This document shows positions 24,539-35,276 of a DNA stretch of 64,000 nt, one piece after another; position 1 is the stretch's first letter, and every line of letters begins with the position of its first letter. The position numbers were made by a program, and so were the translations under genes. The DNA lies in assembly GCF_040049195.1 (NCBI RefSeq), contig NZ_JBDZDL010000007.1. One strand, given 5' to 3'. The notes below the pieces were generated by a model. That model did no database searches. It was given only the letters and a program-made list of their open reading frames with translations, and was not told where the DNA came from. The stretch is from NCEH01 sp040049195 (GTDB lineage Bacteria; Pseudomonadota; Alphaproteobacteria; Rhizobiales; Xanthobacteraceae).

Positions 24539-25228
24539 ATGACGTACCAGGACATCAACGTGAAGCCGATCGAGACCGAATCGAGCTTCCGCATGAAGGC
24601 ATACAAGGCGCTTAAGGCGGCCATCATGGAGATGGACATCTATAGCCACGCCGAGGAGATCCGGCTGGAGGAGCGCCAGCTGTCGGAAAAGCTGGGCGTC
24701 TCACGCACCCCCATTCGCGAAGCCATGACCCTGCTGGAACAGGAAGGCTATGTGCGCTCGGTGCCCCGCCGCGGCATCTTCGTGGTGCGCAAGACCAAGC
24801 AGGAAATCCTGGAGATGATCACGGTGTGGGCCGCGCTCGAAGGCATGGCCGCCCGCCTCGCCTGCCAGCACGCCTCGGACGCCGAAATCCGCATGCTGCG
24901 TGAGAATGTCCGCGCGTTTGCCGATCGCAACCCGGAAGAATTCGTCTCCGAATATTCCGCCGCCAACCTCGCCTTTCACCGCCAGATCATCCGCATGTCT
25001 GGCTGCCAGCTGATCGCGGACACCACCGACAGCCTGTTCCCCCACATGCGCGGCGTCCGCAAGGTGACGATTGCGCAGGACCATCGCGCCCAACGCTCCA
25101 TCGTCGATCACACCCGCATCGTCGAGGCGATCGAGAAGCGCGACGGCGATCTCGCCGAACGGCTCGTGCGCGAGCACACGCTCGGCATCGCCAAGCATGT
25201 GGAAGCGCACGGGGATTTTCTCGACTGA
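24539..25228 (+). CDS. GntR-family regulator, FadR/FCD subfamily
   Basis: The 229-residue protein has an N-terminal winged helix (about 18-85: RLEERQLSEKLGVSRTPIRE, then AMTLLEQEGYVRSVPRRGIF) and a C-terminal FCD helical ligand domain with the usual metal-binding histidines (NLAFHRQI, HTRIVEAIEKRD, REHTLGIAKHVE). FCD regulators bind small carboxylates and usually dissociate from DNA on ligand binding. I chose the ATG at 24539, preceded by GGGGCAAGGGG; the frame is open upstream but carries no family sequence. Its position beside frc and the repeated inverted repeat make it the likely regulator of the oxalate genes. Oxalate, formate or a CoA ester as effector is a guess. Confidence 0.92.
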   Translation: MTYQDINVKPIETESSFRMKAYKALKAAIMEMDIYSHAEEIRLEERQLSEKLGVSRTPIREAMTLLEQEGYVRSVPRRGIFVVRKTKQEILEMITVWAALEGMAARLACQHASDAEIRMLRENVRAFADRNPEEFVSEYSAANLAFHRQIIRMSGCQLIADTTDSLFPHMRGVRKVTIAQDHRAQRSIVDHTRIVEAIEKRDGDLAERLVREHTLGIAKHVEAHGDFLD

Positions 25229-25254
25229 GGTTTCCGCCAGCCCACGGCGTCACC

Positions 25255-25279
25255 GGCGCTCCCCGCTGGGAGGAGCGCC
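25255..25279. terminator. Hairpin between convergent gntR and carA
   Basis: GGCGCTCC (25255-25262) and GGAGCGCC (25272-25279) pair perfectly around 9 bases, between the two stop codons. No clear T-tract follows on either strand. Confidence 0.5.
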
Positions 25280-25286
25280 AGAGGGT

Positions 25287-26492
25287 TCAGGCTGCCTTGT
25301 GCTTCGCCATCAGTTCGACGAAGCGATCGAACAGATAATGGCTGTCCTGCGGGCCGGGGCTCGCTTCCGGGTGATATTGCACCGAGAACACCGGCTTGTC
25401 GGAGAGCGTGAGCCCGGCATTTGAGCCGTCGAACAGCGAGACGTGAGTCTCTACCGCATTGTTTGGCAGGCTCTCGCGATCCACAGCGAAGCCGTGGTTC
25501 ATGGAGGTGATCTCCACCTTGCCGGTGGTCAGGTCCTTCACCGGGTGGTTCGCCCCGTGATGGCCCTGGTGCATCTTCACCGTGCGCCCGCCCACCGCGA
25601 GGCCGATCATCTGATGCCCGAGGCAGATGCCGAAGGTGGGCACCGCGCGCGCGATCAGGTCCCGGATCACCGGCACCGCATATTCGCCCGTCGCCGCCGG
25701 GTCGCCGGGGCCGTTGGAGAGGAACACGCCGTCGGGCTTGAGCGCCATCACCTCGTCCGCCGAGGTGGTGGCCGGCACCACCGTCACCACGCAGCCGGCG
25801 CGCGCCAGCAGGCGCAGGATGTTGCGCTTCACGCCATAATCGATGGCGACCACGTGGAATTTGTCTTCCGTGCGGGTGCCGAAGCCCGTGTTCCACTGCC
25901 AGGGGGTCTCGTCCCACTCGAAGCGCTGCACCGAGGTGACGCCGGGCACGAGATCCATGCCCTCCAGTCCCGGCCAGGTGCGCGCCTTTTCCTTCAGCGC
26001 CGGGATGTCGAACACACCATCGGGCGCATGGGCGATCACGCCGTTGGGCATGCCGGTGTCGCGGATCAGGGCGGTCAGCGCGCGGGTATCGATGCCGCTG
26101 ATGCCGGCGATGCCGCGCGCCTTCAGCCATTGGTCGAGGCCGCGGGTGGCGCGGTAATTGGACGGATCGCTCACCGCCGTGCGCAGCACCACGCCCCGCA
26201 CGCCGGAGGCCGAGGCCATGGACACCGTCTCGATGTCCTCCTCGTTGGTCCCCACATTGCCGATGTGCGGAAAGGTGAAGGTGATGATCTGGCCGGAATA
26301 GGACGGATCCGTGAGGATTTCCTCATAGCCGGTGATGGCGGTGTTGAAGCACACCTCGCCAACACCCTCTCCAACCGCGCCGAGGCCGAAGCCTTCGAGC
26401 ACGGTGCCATCGGCGAGCACGAGAAGCGCGGTCGGCTTCGGCTCGGCCCAGCCTTCGGCCGGGACGTTTGCGTGATCTTGTTCCTGCGTCAT
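25287..26492 (-). CDS. carA: Carbamoyl-phosphate synthase small subunit
   Basis: CarA hydrolyses glutamine and passes ammonia to CarB for carbamoyl phosphate, feeding arginine and pyrimidine synthesis. The 401-residue product has the CPSase N-terminal domain (ALLVLADGTVLEGFGLGAVG, TGYEEILTDPSYSGQI) and a class I glutamine amidotransferase domain with the nucleophile in FGICLGHQMIG and the His/Glu pair in VQYHPEASPGP. I chose the ATG at 26492 (MTQEQDHAN); the open frame continues 82 codons upstream with no similarity. It is divergent from the GatB/YqeY-domain gene. carB is not in the window. Confidence 0.96.
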   Translation of the reverse strand: MTQEQDHANVPAEGWAEPKPTALLVLADGTVLEGFGLGAVGEGVGEVCFNTAITGYEEILTDPSYSGQIITFTFPHIGNVGTNEEDIETVSMASASGVRGVVLRTAVSDPSNYRATRGLDQWLKARGIAGISGIDTRALTALIRDTGMPNGVIAHAPDGVFDIPALKEKARTWPGLEGMDLVPGVTSVQRFEWDETPWQWNTGFGTRTEDKFHVVAIDYGVKRNILRLLARAGCVVTVVPATTSADEVMALKPDGVFLSNGPGDPAATGEYAVPVIRDLIARAVPTFGICLGHQMIGLAVGGRTVKMHQGHHGANHPVKDLTTGKVEITSMNHGFAVDRESLPNNAVETHVSLFDGSNAGLTLSDKPVFSVQYHPEASPGPQDSHYLFDRFVELMAKHKAA

Positions 26493-26737
26493 GGCTCGCC
26501 TAGATAATGAGTCACGCGCCGCACTTCCAGTGCTTCGCGCACGTTTGCCCGCCATTCCGCTCGGGATTTTTCCAGTTTCGGGGTATATGCGGGGTCGAGG
26601 GTGCGCTTTTGGCCCGCCGGCCGCCGTTTCGCCGGCACGAGCGCCTCGGATATGGCGAATGTATCGCCGATCGGGGGAAGCGGGTCCAGCGCCGGACGGC
26701 TCGAATTTCGGCCGCAACAGCTTCAAGAGGACAGACA

Positions 26738-27196
26738 TTGCTTCGCGACGACATCAACACCGCCCTTAAGGATGCGATGAAAGCCCACGACAAGGTGCGC
26801 CTTTCCACGTTGCGCCTGGTCAACGCCGCGCTGAAGGATCGCGACATCGAAGCGCGCGGCCTGGGCAAGGACCCGCTGAGCGATGATGATCTGCGCGCCC
26901 TGCTGGCCAAGATGGTGAAGCAGCGCGAGGAAAGCGCGCGCATCTATACCGAGAACGCCCGCCCCGAGCTTGCCGAGCAGGAACGCGCGGAAATCTCCGT
27001 GATCCAGGATTTCCTGCCGCGCCAGCTTGGCGAGGCGGAAACCCGCGCCATCATCGCCGCCGTGGTCGCCGAGATCGCGGCCAAGGGCATCAAGGACATG
27101 GGTCGCACCATGGCGGTGCTGAAGGAGCGCCACGCCGGCGCCATCGACTTCGGCAAGGCCTCCGCCTGGGTGAAAGACGCGCTGACGGCCGCGTGA
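26738..27196 (+). CDS. GatB/YqeY-domain protein
   Basis: The 152-residue helical protein matches the YqeY family, which is related to the tail domain of the GatB subunit of tRNA-dependent amidotransferase: INTALKDAMKAHDKVRLSTL, EISVIQDFLPRQL and the glycine-rich GIKDMGRTMAVLKERHAG near the end. Its cellular role is unclear; tRNA binding is inferred from the related domain. The start is TTG 26738 with AAGAGG upstream. It commonly lies between carA and dnaG in this order, as here. It is 178 bp ahead of dnaG, with a DnaA-box pair in the gap. Confidence 0.88.
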   Translation: MLRDDINTALKDAMKAHDKVRLSTLRLVNAALKDRDIEARGLGKDPLSDDDLRALLAKMVKQREESARIYTENARPELAEQERAEISVIQDFLPRQLGEAETRAIIAAVVAEIAAKGIKDMGRTMAVLKERHAGAIDFGKASAWVKDALTAA

Positions 27197-27214
27197 GCGA
27201 TCACGGCGCGCACA

Positions 27215-27231
27215 TTATCCACTGTGGATAG
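27215..27231. promoter_or_regulatory. Two opposed DnaA-box-like sequences ahead of dnaG
   Basis: TTATCCACT (27215-27223) on the plus strand and CTATCCACA on the minus strand (27223-27231) each match the DnaA consensus TTATCCACA at eight of nine bases and share one base, forming a 15-bp perfect palindrome in the middle. The pair lies 143 bases before the dnaG start. DnaA control of primase transcription is an inference. Confidence 0.5.
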
Positions 27232-27374
27232 AGGGGATAGCGGGACCTTCCCGCTTTTCCGCCGCCCGGCACGCGCGGATGCCTCGCGCGAGGGGCGGAT
27301 CGCCACATTGGCGCTTTATTATGTGTTCCCCGCGCTATGATGCGTGCCTGATGCAAAGAGCGATCTGACGTCGC

Positions 27375-29297
27375 ATGCGCTTTCCGCCCTCATTCCTCGA
27401 TGAGATCCGCGCACGGCTTCCCGTGTCGGAAGTGGTGGGGCGACGCGTCAAGCTGAAGAAGCAAGGCCGCGAGTTCGCCGGTCTCTCGCCCTTCAACGCC
27501 GAGAAGACGCCCTCCTTTTTCGTCAATGATCAGAAGGGCTTCTACCATTGCTTCTCGTCCGGCAAGCATGGCGACGTGTTCGATTTCCTGATGGAAACCG
27601 AGGGCCTGCCGTTCTCCGAGGCGGTGGAGCGGCTCGCCTCCATGGCGGGCCTGTCGCTGCCGCAGGTGACGCCGGAAGCCGCCGCGAAGGAAGAGCGCCG
27701 CCGCTCCCTGCACGACGTGATGGCGCTCGCCGCCCGCTATTTCGAGGAGAATCTCCAGGCCCGTGCCGGCGCGAAGGCACGCGGCTATCTGGCGGACCGC
27801 GATCTCGGTCCCACCATCCAGAAGCGCTTCCACCTCGGCTATGCCGCGCCCGACCGCTATGCGCTGAAGGAAGCGCTCGGCAAGGCGGGCGTGAGTGTCG
27901 CCGACATGGTGGAAACCGGTCTGCTGATCTCCGGCGACGACATTCCCGTGCCATACGATCGGTTTCGCGACCGGGTGATGTTTCCCATCACCGATCTCAA
28001 GGGCCGGGTGGTGGCGTTCGGTGGGAGGGCGCTGGAAAAGGACGTGCCGGCGAAATATCTCAACTCGCCGGAAACCGTCCTCTTCCACAAGGGATCCTTG
28101 CTTTATAACGGCTTTTCCGCCCGGGCGGCGGTCCATCAGGGCGCGCGGGTCATCGCGGTGGAAGGCTATGTGGATGTGATCGCCATGGTGGAAGCGGGCT
28201 TCGAGGGCACCGTCGCCCCGCTGGGCACGGCGCTGACCGAGGACCAGTTGCAATTGCTCTGGCGCATGGCCGAGGAACCGGTGCTGCTGTTCGATGGCGA
28301 CAAGGCCGGACGCCGCGCCGCCTTCCGGGCCATCGATCTCGCCCTGCCCTATCTCAAGCCCGGCCGCAGCCTCTCCTTCGGCATGCTGCCCGAAGGCCAG
28401 GACCCGGACGATCTGATCCGCCGCAGCGGCCGGGACGCCATGGAAGCGGTGCTCACCCGCGCCGAGCCGCTCGCCGCCATGTTGTGGGCGCGCGAGCTGG
28501 AGGGCGCCAATCTGGAAACGCCCGAGCGTCGGGCGGCGCTGGAGGCGCGCATCGGCGAGGTGGTCTCAACCATCGCCGACGACAATGTGCGCCGCCATTA
28601 TCGCCAGGATTTGAACGAACGGCTCAAACGCCTGCTCTCTCCACCACGCGAGGCACGGGGCTTCGTTGCGGCAGGGCGTGCGCGCAACCCGGATATGCGC
28701 GGCGGGCGGTTCAAGCCGCGCGAGGAGCCGCTGGCGGTGCGCGGCGGGGGGGAGCTTTCCCGCACCTCCCTCATCCGCGGACCTTTGTCGGCCCTGCCGC
28801 GTGGCGAGGCGCTGCTTTTGTTCTGCCTGCTCAATCATCCCTGGCTGATGGACGAGAATGGCGAGGAAATCGCCGAATTGCCGTTCGCCAATGCCGATGC
28901 CGACACCCTGCGGCGCGCCCTGCTCGATGCCCATATGGAGGGGAAGGCGAGTGATTCGCAAAGCCTTGCCCACGAGCTGGAAAAAATGGGCGTCGAGGCG
29001 CTGACACGGCGCGCGCGGGCGGTGGCGAACCCCAGAATGGACTGGCCGGCTTATCCGGATACCGGCCACGAGGACGTGAGGCTCTGGTGGAGCCAGTGTA
29101 CGGCCTTGCATCGCAAGGCTTACGCGTTATCTAGAGAATTGAGGGAGGCTGAACGCTCTCTGGGAGATGACCCGAGCGACGCCAATTTTGCCTGGCTGCG
29201 CGATGTGCGAGAACGCCTCTCGGCTGTGGAGGGGACCGAAGCCCTGGTTGAGGGGTTCGGCGCGTCATCCGGGCGCGGCTCTGCACGGTCGGTGTGA
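27375..29297 (+). CDS. dnaG: DNA primase
   Basis: DnaG makes the RNA primers of replication. The 640-residue product has an N-terminal CHC2-type zinc-ribbon region (about 5-100), a TOPRIM catalytic core (VEGYVDVIAM with the catalytic Glu, LFDGDKAGRRA with the DxD metal site, about 255-345) and a C-terminal DnaB-interacting helical domain. Only one of four zinc ligands remains: S38 and N41 replace the Cys and His of CPFH, C59 is kept, and S62 replaces the last Cys (FYHCFSSGKHGD). I recall similar sequences from other alphaproteobacteria, so this is likely lineage-wide. The start is ATG 27375. rpoD follows after 207 bp. Confidence 0.96.
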   Translation: MRFPPSFLDEIRARLPVSEVVGRRVKLKKQGREFAGLSPFNAEKTPSFFVNDQKGFYHCFSSGKHGDVFDFLMETEGLPFSEAVERLASMAGLSLPQVTPEAAAKEERRRSLHDVMALAARYFEENLQARAGAKARGYLADRDLGPTIQKRFHLGYAAPDRYALKEALGKAGVSVADMVETGLLISGDDIPVPYDRFRDRVMFPITDLKGRVVAFGGRALEKDVPAKYLNSPETVLFHKGSLLYNGFSARAAVHQGARVIAVEGYVDVIAMVEAGFEGTVAPLGTALTEDQLQLLWRMAEEPVLLFDGDKAGRRAAFRAIDLALPYLKPGRSLSFGMLPEGQDPDDLIRRSGRDAMEAVLTRAEPLAAMLWARELEGANLETPERRAALEARIGEVVSTIADDNVRRHYRQDLNERLKRLLSPPREARGFVAAGRARNPDMRGGRFKPREEPLAVRGGGELSRTSLIRGPLSALPRGEALLLFCLLNHPWLMDENGEEIAELPFANADADTLRRALLDAHMEGKASDSQSLAHELEKMGVEALTRRARAVANPRMDWPAYPDTGHEDVRLWWSQCTALHRKAYALSRELREAERSLGDDPSDANFAWLRDVRERLSAVEGTEALVEGFGASSGRGSARSV

Positions 29298-29504
29298 ATC
29301 ACCCGAGCGTGACCCTTTCTTGCCGCAGTGTGGTGCGCTGCGCAAATGGAACCTTCCGCCTTCACAGGCGGTCCGGTTCAGGCTGATTTAACGGGACGGC
29401 CCTAGGGTCGCCCACGCGATGTTAAGGGTAGGCGGCGAAATCCTTGCGGGGTTGCGTCGCCGTTTCGCCGTGGAACACACGCGGCGACTTGTCAGGAGAT
29501 GTCC

Positions 29505-31508
<2,004 letters not shown>

Positions 31509-31531
31509 GCCGGGCGCCTCGCCCATCCCAA

Positions 31532-31567
31532 ATGAAAAAGGCCCGGCATGCGCCGGGCCTTTTTCAT
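31532..31567. terminator. Bidirectional terminator after rpoD
   Basis: A 16-bp perfect stem around ATGC (31532-31567) with A-run before and T-run after. It serves rpoD on the plus strand and the 35-codon gene ending at 31585 on the minus strand. Confidence 0.92.
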
Positions 31568-31584
31568 GTCCGCCGTCCGGCGTC

Positions 31585-31692
31585 TTAGCGCTTGGCCGAG
31601 CTGGTGTAATGATCGGTCCAGGCGAGAACCGCGGCGAAGCCGAGGAAAGCCAGAACGATTGCGGTGATGGTGATTGCGACGTCTGCAGGCAT
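31585..31692 (-). CDS. 35-residue single-pass membrane protein
   Basis: Reading the minus strand from ATG 31692 gives MPADVAITITAIVLAFLGF, then AAVLAWTDHYTSSAKR and TAA at 31585. One strong membrane helix (about 5-25) is followed by a short basic tail. GGAAGGG lies about ten bases before the ATG, and the gene shares the bidirectional terminator of rpoD. Nothing else explains this stretch. The function is unknown; the size and topology resemble small regulatory or complex-stabilising membrane proteins. Confidence 0.65.
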   Translation of the reverse strand: MPADVAITITAIVLAFLGFAAVLAWTDHYTSSAKR

Positions 31693-31816
31693 GGCACGTT
31701 TCCCTTCCTGCAACGGAAGCTAAGCCGTCCCCTTCCCCGCGCTTTGATCTGCCGCAAACAAAATCACCCGGCGCCCATGCGTCGCGTCCCGCCTCGGAGA
31801 AACGGGACCGCAGAAG

Positions 31817-34800
31817 CTAGAAGCGCCAGATGAAATTCCCCTTCACCGCATTCTCCGTGACGTTCGAGCCAAGCTGGCCGTTGTAGGAGATGCCGAGGTC
31901 CACCGCCTCACCGAGCTTGGCGCTGAGACCGGCGCCGACCACCAAGGCGTCTTGCGCGATCGGTGCCCCGGCGACGGTGAACGGCACCGGCGCGCCGGCG
32001 AACGCCAGGGTGGTGGTGGGCGCCAGATCGCCGAACGCATGCTGCCAGCCGAGCGACCCCGACACGGTCAGGGGCGGCGCCGCTCCAAGCTGAAGCGCGG
32101 TGGACCCGCGCAGGCCGAGGACTGTGCTCAGCGTGTCGAAATCGCTGGCCCGGCCGGACAGCATGGCCGCGCCCAGGCTTTCCGTGAAGCCGTCGGTCGA
32201 CTGGGCGACGTAGGAGAAGCCGGCGAACGGCTCCAGCACCGACGTCTTTCCAAGGGACGGAAGCGCAAAGTCGTAGCCGAGTTCGCCGAACAGCTGGCCC
32301 GTGCGTCCGGCATAGCCGGCGCTGTAGCCCTGGGCGAAGCCCGGCAGCACCACGGAGCGGCTGGTGGAAATGTCGTGCCAGGAATAGGCGGCGCCCAGGC
32401 GCACTGCCCATGCGCCGGTTGCGCTCGCCCCGAAGCTGCGGCCGGCATAGAGCGCGAGGTCGTAATTGTCGCTGGACCCGTTGGAGGGAATGGTATCGAG
32501 GTCGAACGTGCTCTGCCCGAAGCCTGCCGCGAGGCCGACTCGCCAGTCCGCCCAGGCGGTGTCGAGCCCGATCAGGAAGCCGCCGATGGAGCTGGAATAG
32601 CCGGAGGCATTGGCATTGCCGTTATTATCGCCCCAGCCGCCATAGGCCTGGGCCCATAGGGTGGCGCCGAGCGAACCGAGCATAGCCGTGGTGGGTGCAT
32701 CGCCGACGATCGTGCCGGATGTCGCCTGCCGCAGGCGGCCGGAGACCGCGTCCCGCACATAGGTCGACTGGGTCTGGAGCACGCTCTGGGCCGTGGCATG
32801 CACTTCGCCGGAAAGGGCGGCGAAAGCGGCGGGCGCGGCTCCCGCGGAGAGCGTCGCCAGGGCCGGAATGAGGGACGAGGATACCGGCAGCCTGTCGGCC
32901 GCGAACGCCGTCGCCGCCTGGTTGGGCGTCTGCGCCAGAGCGGCAAAGGGCACAGCGCTGCGCCCGAGCGTCGCCACGAGATCGCCGCCCGACACCGAGA
33001 GGTCCGCACCAAGGAAGGGATAGAGCGCGTGGGCGGTTCCGATCTCGGAATCTCCAGAGAACACGAAGCTGCCGGAAATGCTCGCGGCGCTGATGAGCGT
33101 ATAGCTGGTGCCAAATTGGGGCGCGAAGCCCGCGCCCGGCCTGAAGTGCACCCGCGCCCCGTCCGAAATCACGGCGCCGCCCACCAGGATCTGATCAGAG
33201 TTGCCGTTCGCACCGAGGTCCATCAGCAGCGTGGAGCCGGAGGCGAAGGCGGCGTTGTTGGCCACCAGGATCTTGCCGACGGAATTGCCGGGGGAGACGG
33301 TGGACCCGCTCTGGGCGAGCAGGTTCGTTACCGTGCCGCTGCCGGAATGGGTGCCCGTCACGGTCACGGTGCCGTTCAGCGTGCCATTGTTATTGAAGGT
33401 GCCGTTGTTGACGATGTCGGCATTGATGACGCCGGTATTAATGATGGTGCCGTCGTTCACCAACAGGCCCTGCTGGCCTGTGGTGCTGCCGCCGCTCTGC
33501 GACACCGTCGTTGCCGTGAATGTGCCGGCATTGGTGAGCGTGGCGCCGCTGCCGACGCTGTAGCCGCCGGTCGCGTTGCCGCTGGTATCGACCACCATAT
33601 AGGATTGGAACGTGGCCCCCTTCGCGATATTCAGCGAGCCGGAATAGACCGCGCCGGTCGCCGCATTGTTCAGCACAGTGGTGCCGCCGGTGACCGCCAC
33701 CGACCCGACGTGCGTGATGCTGCCGTTCAGATAGATGCTGCCACTGGCGAGGGTGAGAACCTCGCTGCCCGTAAAGCCGGAGATCGGGGCATTAAAGGTG
33801 GCCGCGCCGGTGGAGGAAACGGTGCTCGCCCCCATCAGCAGTACCGGCAGGTTGGTCGCGAAATCCTGGGTAAGATCCAGATTGCCTTGGGCGGCGATGA
33901 TCTGCTTCACGGCCGCATTGGTCTGCGAACTGAACGTGTTCGGGGCAATGCCGATGAACCCGCCATCCGCGTCATAGAGAACGTCGAAGCCGGCATAGGT
34001 GTGCAGGCTCGAGTTCACGAACTGGCTCGCGGGATTGTACAGATTGATCACGCCCGGGACCTGGGGATTGCCCGTGTCGCCCGCGGTTATGGTGTAGGTG
34101 GCGCTGCCGCCGACAAAGGAGAAGGCAACCGTGGTGTTGGCTGGCGCGACACCATCCGGCGCGCCGGGCACTTCAATGAAGGCATCGGTCACGCCGGTGT
34201 CCATGAGCAGCGTGCCGGTGCCGGCGACCGCGCTGCTCCCCGGCACCTGAATCGTCACCTGCGCCTGCACCGCCTGCCAATTGTTGGGGCCGCCGGCCGC
34301 CGAGGGGTTCGCCAGCGCCAATTGGCCATAGGTGAAGGCCGCGGCCGAGGTATTGGCTGCGGTCAAGCCGAGTTCCACTTGGGTGGGGCTGATGATGTAG
34401 CCGCGGCGGACCGTGCCCTCGTTCATGCCGGCGATGTTGAGAAATGGATTGTAGATGGAGGAGGTGGTGGGCTTGCCGTTCAGCACTTTGATGGCCTGCG
34501 TCGTGTTCGACACATCCACGGTGCCCGCACCCATCGTATTGCGGTCGAAGCCCACCCCCATCATCAGCGCGCCGGCGCAGTTCACGCCGGTGGTGCAGTT
34601 CGGCGTGGCGGCGACGGAATTGGGGTTCGGAACCGCGACACTCCCCGGAGGGCAGCCGTTCGCACTATTGGGGTTGAGGCATTGGCTGTGGGTCACGACC
34701 AGGATGGGCATCGTGTCCGTGGTGACGGTCACGCCGGTCTGGGTGGTTGTGCCGTCCACCTTGCTGCCGCTGAAGGAAACCGTGGCGTTGGTGAAATAGC

Positions 34801-35176
34801 CGGTCAGCAGCACGTCGGTGCTGTTGTAGAACACCCAGCCCACGGTGCCGTTCGAGGTCGGAATGGCTTGGTTCTTAGCGATGAAGTCCTGGGTGCCCAC
34901 GGCAATGCCGGTCGAGCCGGTATCGAGCGTGGGATAGAAGGCCGGCCCGCCGTTGATGGACATGGCGACGGTGAGAGACTGGCCGGGTTTCCCCGCCGCT
35001 GCATTGGCCAGCGCCTGGCTCAGGTCTGTCGCATAGGGAACGGTGTAGGACGTAGTGTAATTGTCATACATGTTCCAGCTTTGCGCGGCGGCAACGCCGG
35101 TGCTCGCGACAAGAACAGCAATCATTAGGCGGACGGACGCGAACAGACGCCTCCATCGCACATCCGAAAATTGCAC
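31817..35176 (-). CDS. Autotransporter with aspartic-peptidase-like N-terminal domain
   Basis: The 1119-residue protein is a type V secreted surface protein. A signal peptide ends near GVAAA/QS (residue 31). Residues about 40-415 look like a bilobed pepsin-type fold: a first active-site motif LDTGSTG (D85), a hydrophobic-Gly turn LMMGVGF (about 205), a second motif LMDTGVTD (D326) and a closing strand LYDADGGFIGIAP. Two cysteine pairs (CLNPNSANGC, CTTGVNC) are inside. Residues about 430-800 are Gly/Asn/Thr-rich beta-helix repeats with the typical SGSTVSPGNSVG, and about 855-1119 is the outer-membrane beta-barrel ending in WRF. The GTG at 35176 with GGGGGAG upstream is the best start; TTG 35191 is possible. 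Peptidase activity is inferred only. Confidence 0.85.
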   Translation of the reverse strand: MQFSDVRWRRLFASVRLMIAVLVASTGVAAAQSWNMYDNYTTSYTVPYATDLSQALANAAAGKPGQSLTVAMSINGGPAFYPTLDTGSTGIAVGTQDFIAKNQAIPTSNGTVGWVFYNSTDVLLTGYFTNATVSFSGSKVDGTTTQTGVTVTTDTMPILVVTHSQCLNPNSANGCPPGSVAVPNPNSVAATPNCTTGVNCAGALMMGVGFDRNTMGAGTVDVSNTTQAIKVLNGKPTTSSIYNPFLNIAGMNEGTVRRGYIISPTQVELGLTAANTSAAAFTYGQLALANPSAAGGPNNWQAVQAQVTIQVPGSSAVAGTGTLLMDTGVTDAFIEVPGAPDGVAPANTTVAFSFVGGSATYTITAGDTGNPQVPGVINLYNPASQFVNSSLHTYAGFDVLYDADGGFIGIAPNTFSSQTNAAVKQIIAAQGNLDLTQDFATNLPVLLMGASTVSSTGAATFNAPISGFTGSEVLTLASGSIYLNGSITHVGSVAVTGGTTVLNNAATGAVYSGSLNIAKGATFQSYMVVDTSGNATGGYSVGSGATLTNAGTFTATTVSQSGGSTTGQQGLLVNDGTIINTGVINADIVNNGTFNNNGTLNGTVTVTGTHSGSGTVTNLLAQSGSTVSPGNSVGKILVANNAAFASGSTLLMDLGANGNSDQILVGGAVISDGARVHFRPGAGFAPQFGTSYTLISAASISGSFVFSGDSEIGTAHALYPFLGADLSVSGGDLVATLGRSAVPFAALAQTPNQAATAFAADRLPVSSSLIPALATLSAGAAPAAFAALSGEVHATAQSVLQTQSTYVRDAVSGRLRQATSGTIVGDAPTTAMLGSLGATLWAQAYGGWGDNNGNANASGYSSSIGGFLIGLDTAWADWRVGLAAGFGQSTFDLDTIPSNGSSDNYDLALYAGRSFGASATGAWAVRLGAAYSWHDISTSRSVVLPGFAQGYSAGYAGRTGQLFGELGYDFALPSLGKTSVLEPFAGFSYVAQSTDGFTESLGAAMLSGRASDFDTLSTVLGLRGSTALQLGAAPPLTVSGSLGWQHAFGDLAPTTTLAFAGAPVPFTVAGAPIAQDALVVGAGLSAKLGEAVDLGISYNGQLGSNVTENAVKGNFIWRF

Positions 35177-35276
35177 GAGCCGCTCCCCCAAGCCCAGCCT
35201 ATCCGCGATGAACGCTAGGCGGGGCGCTCGGCAGCGTCAACAACCACCATATTACCGAATGAAATCAGGCACAGCT

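Noticed and set aside
26493..26738. N-terminal extension of carA by 82 codons
   Set aside because: The extension is Arg/Gly/Pro-rich without similarity, and the family start matches ATG 26492.
29391..29412. Near-palindrome centred on CCCTAGGG in the rpoD leader
   Set aside because: It has mismatches and no loop for a stable hairpin, and I know of no matching operator, so it is not listed as a feature.
32798..35128. A long plus-strand frame antisense to the autotransporter
   Set aside because: The composition is typical of an antisense shadow; the minus-strand protein has signal peptide, passenger and barrel.
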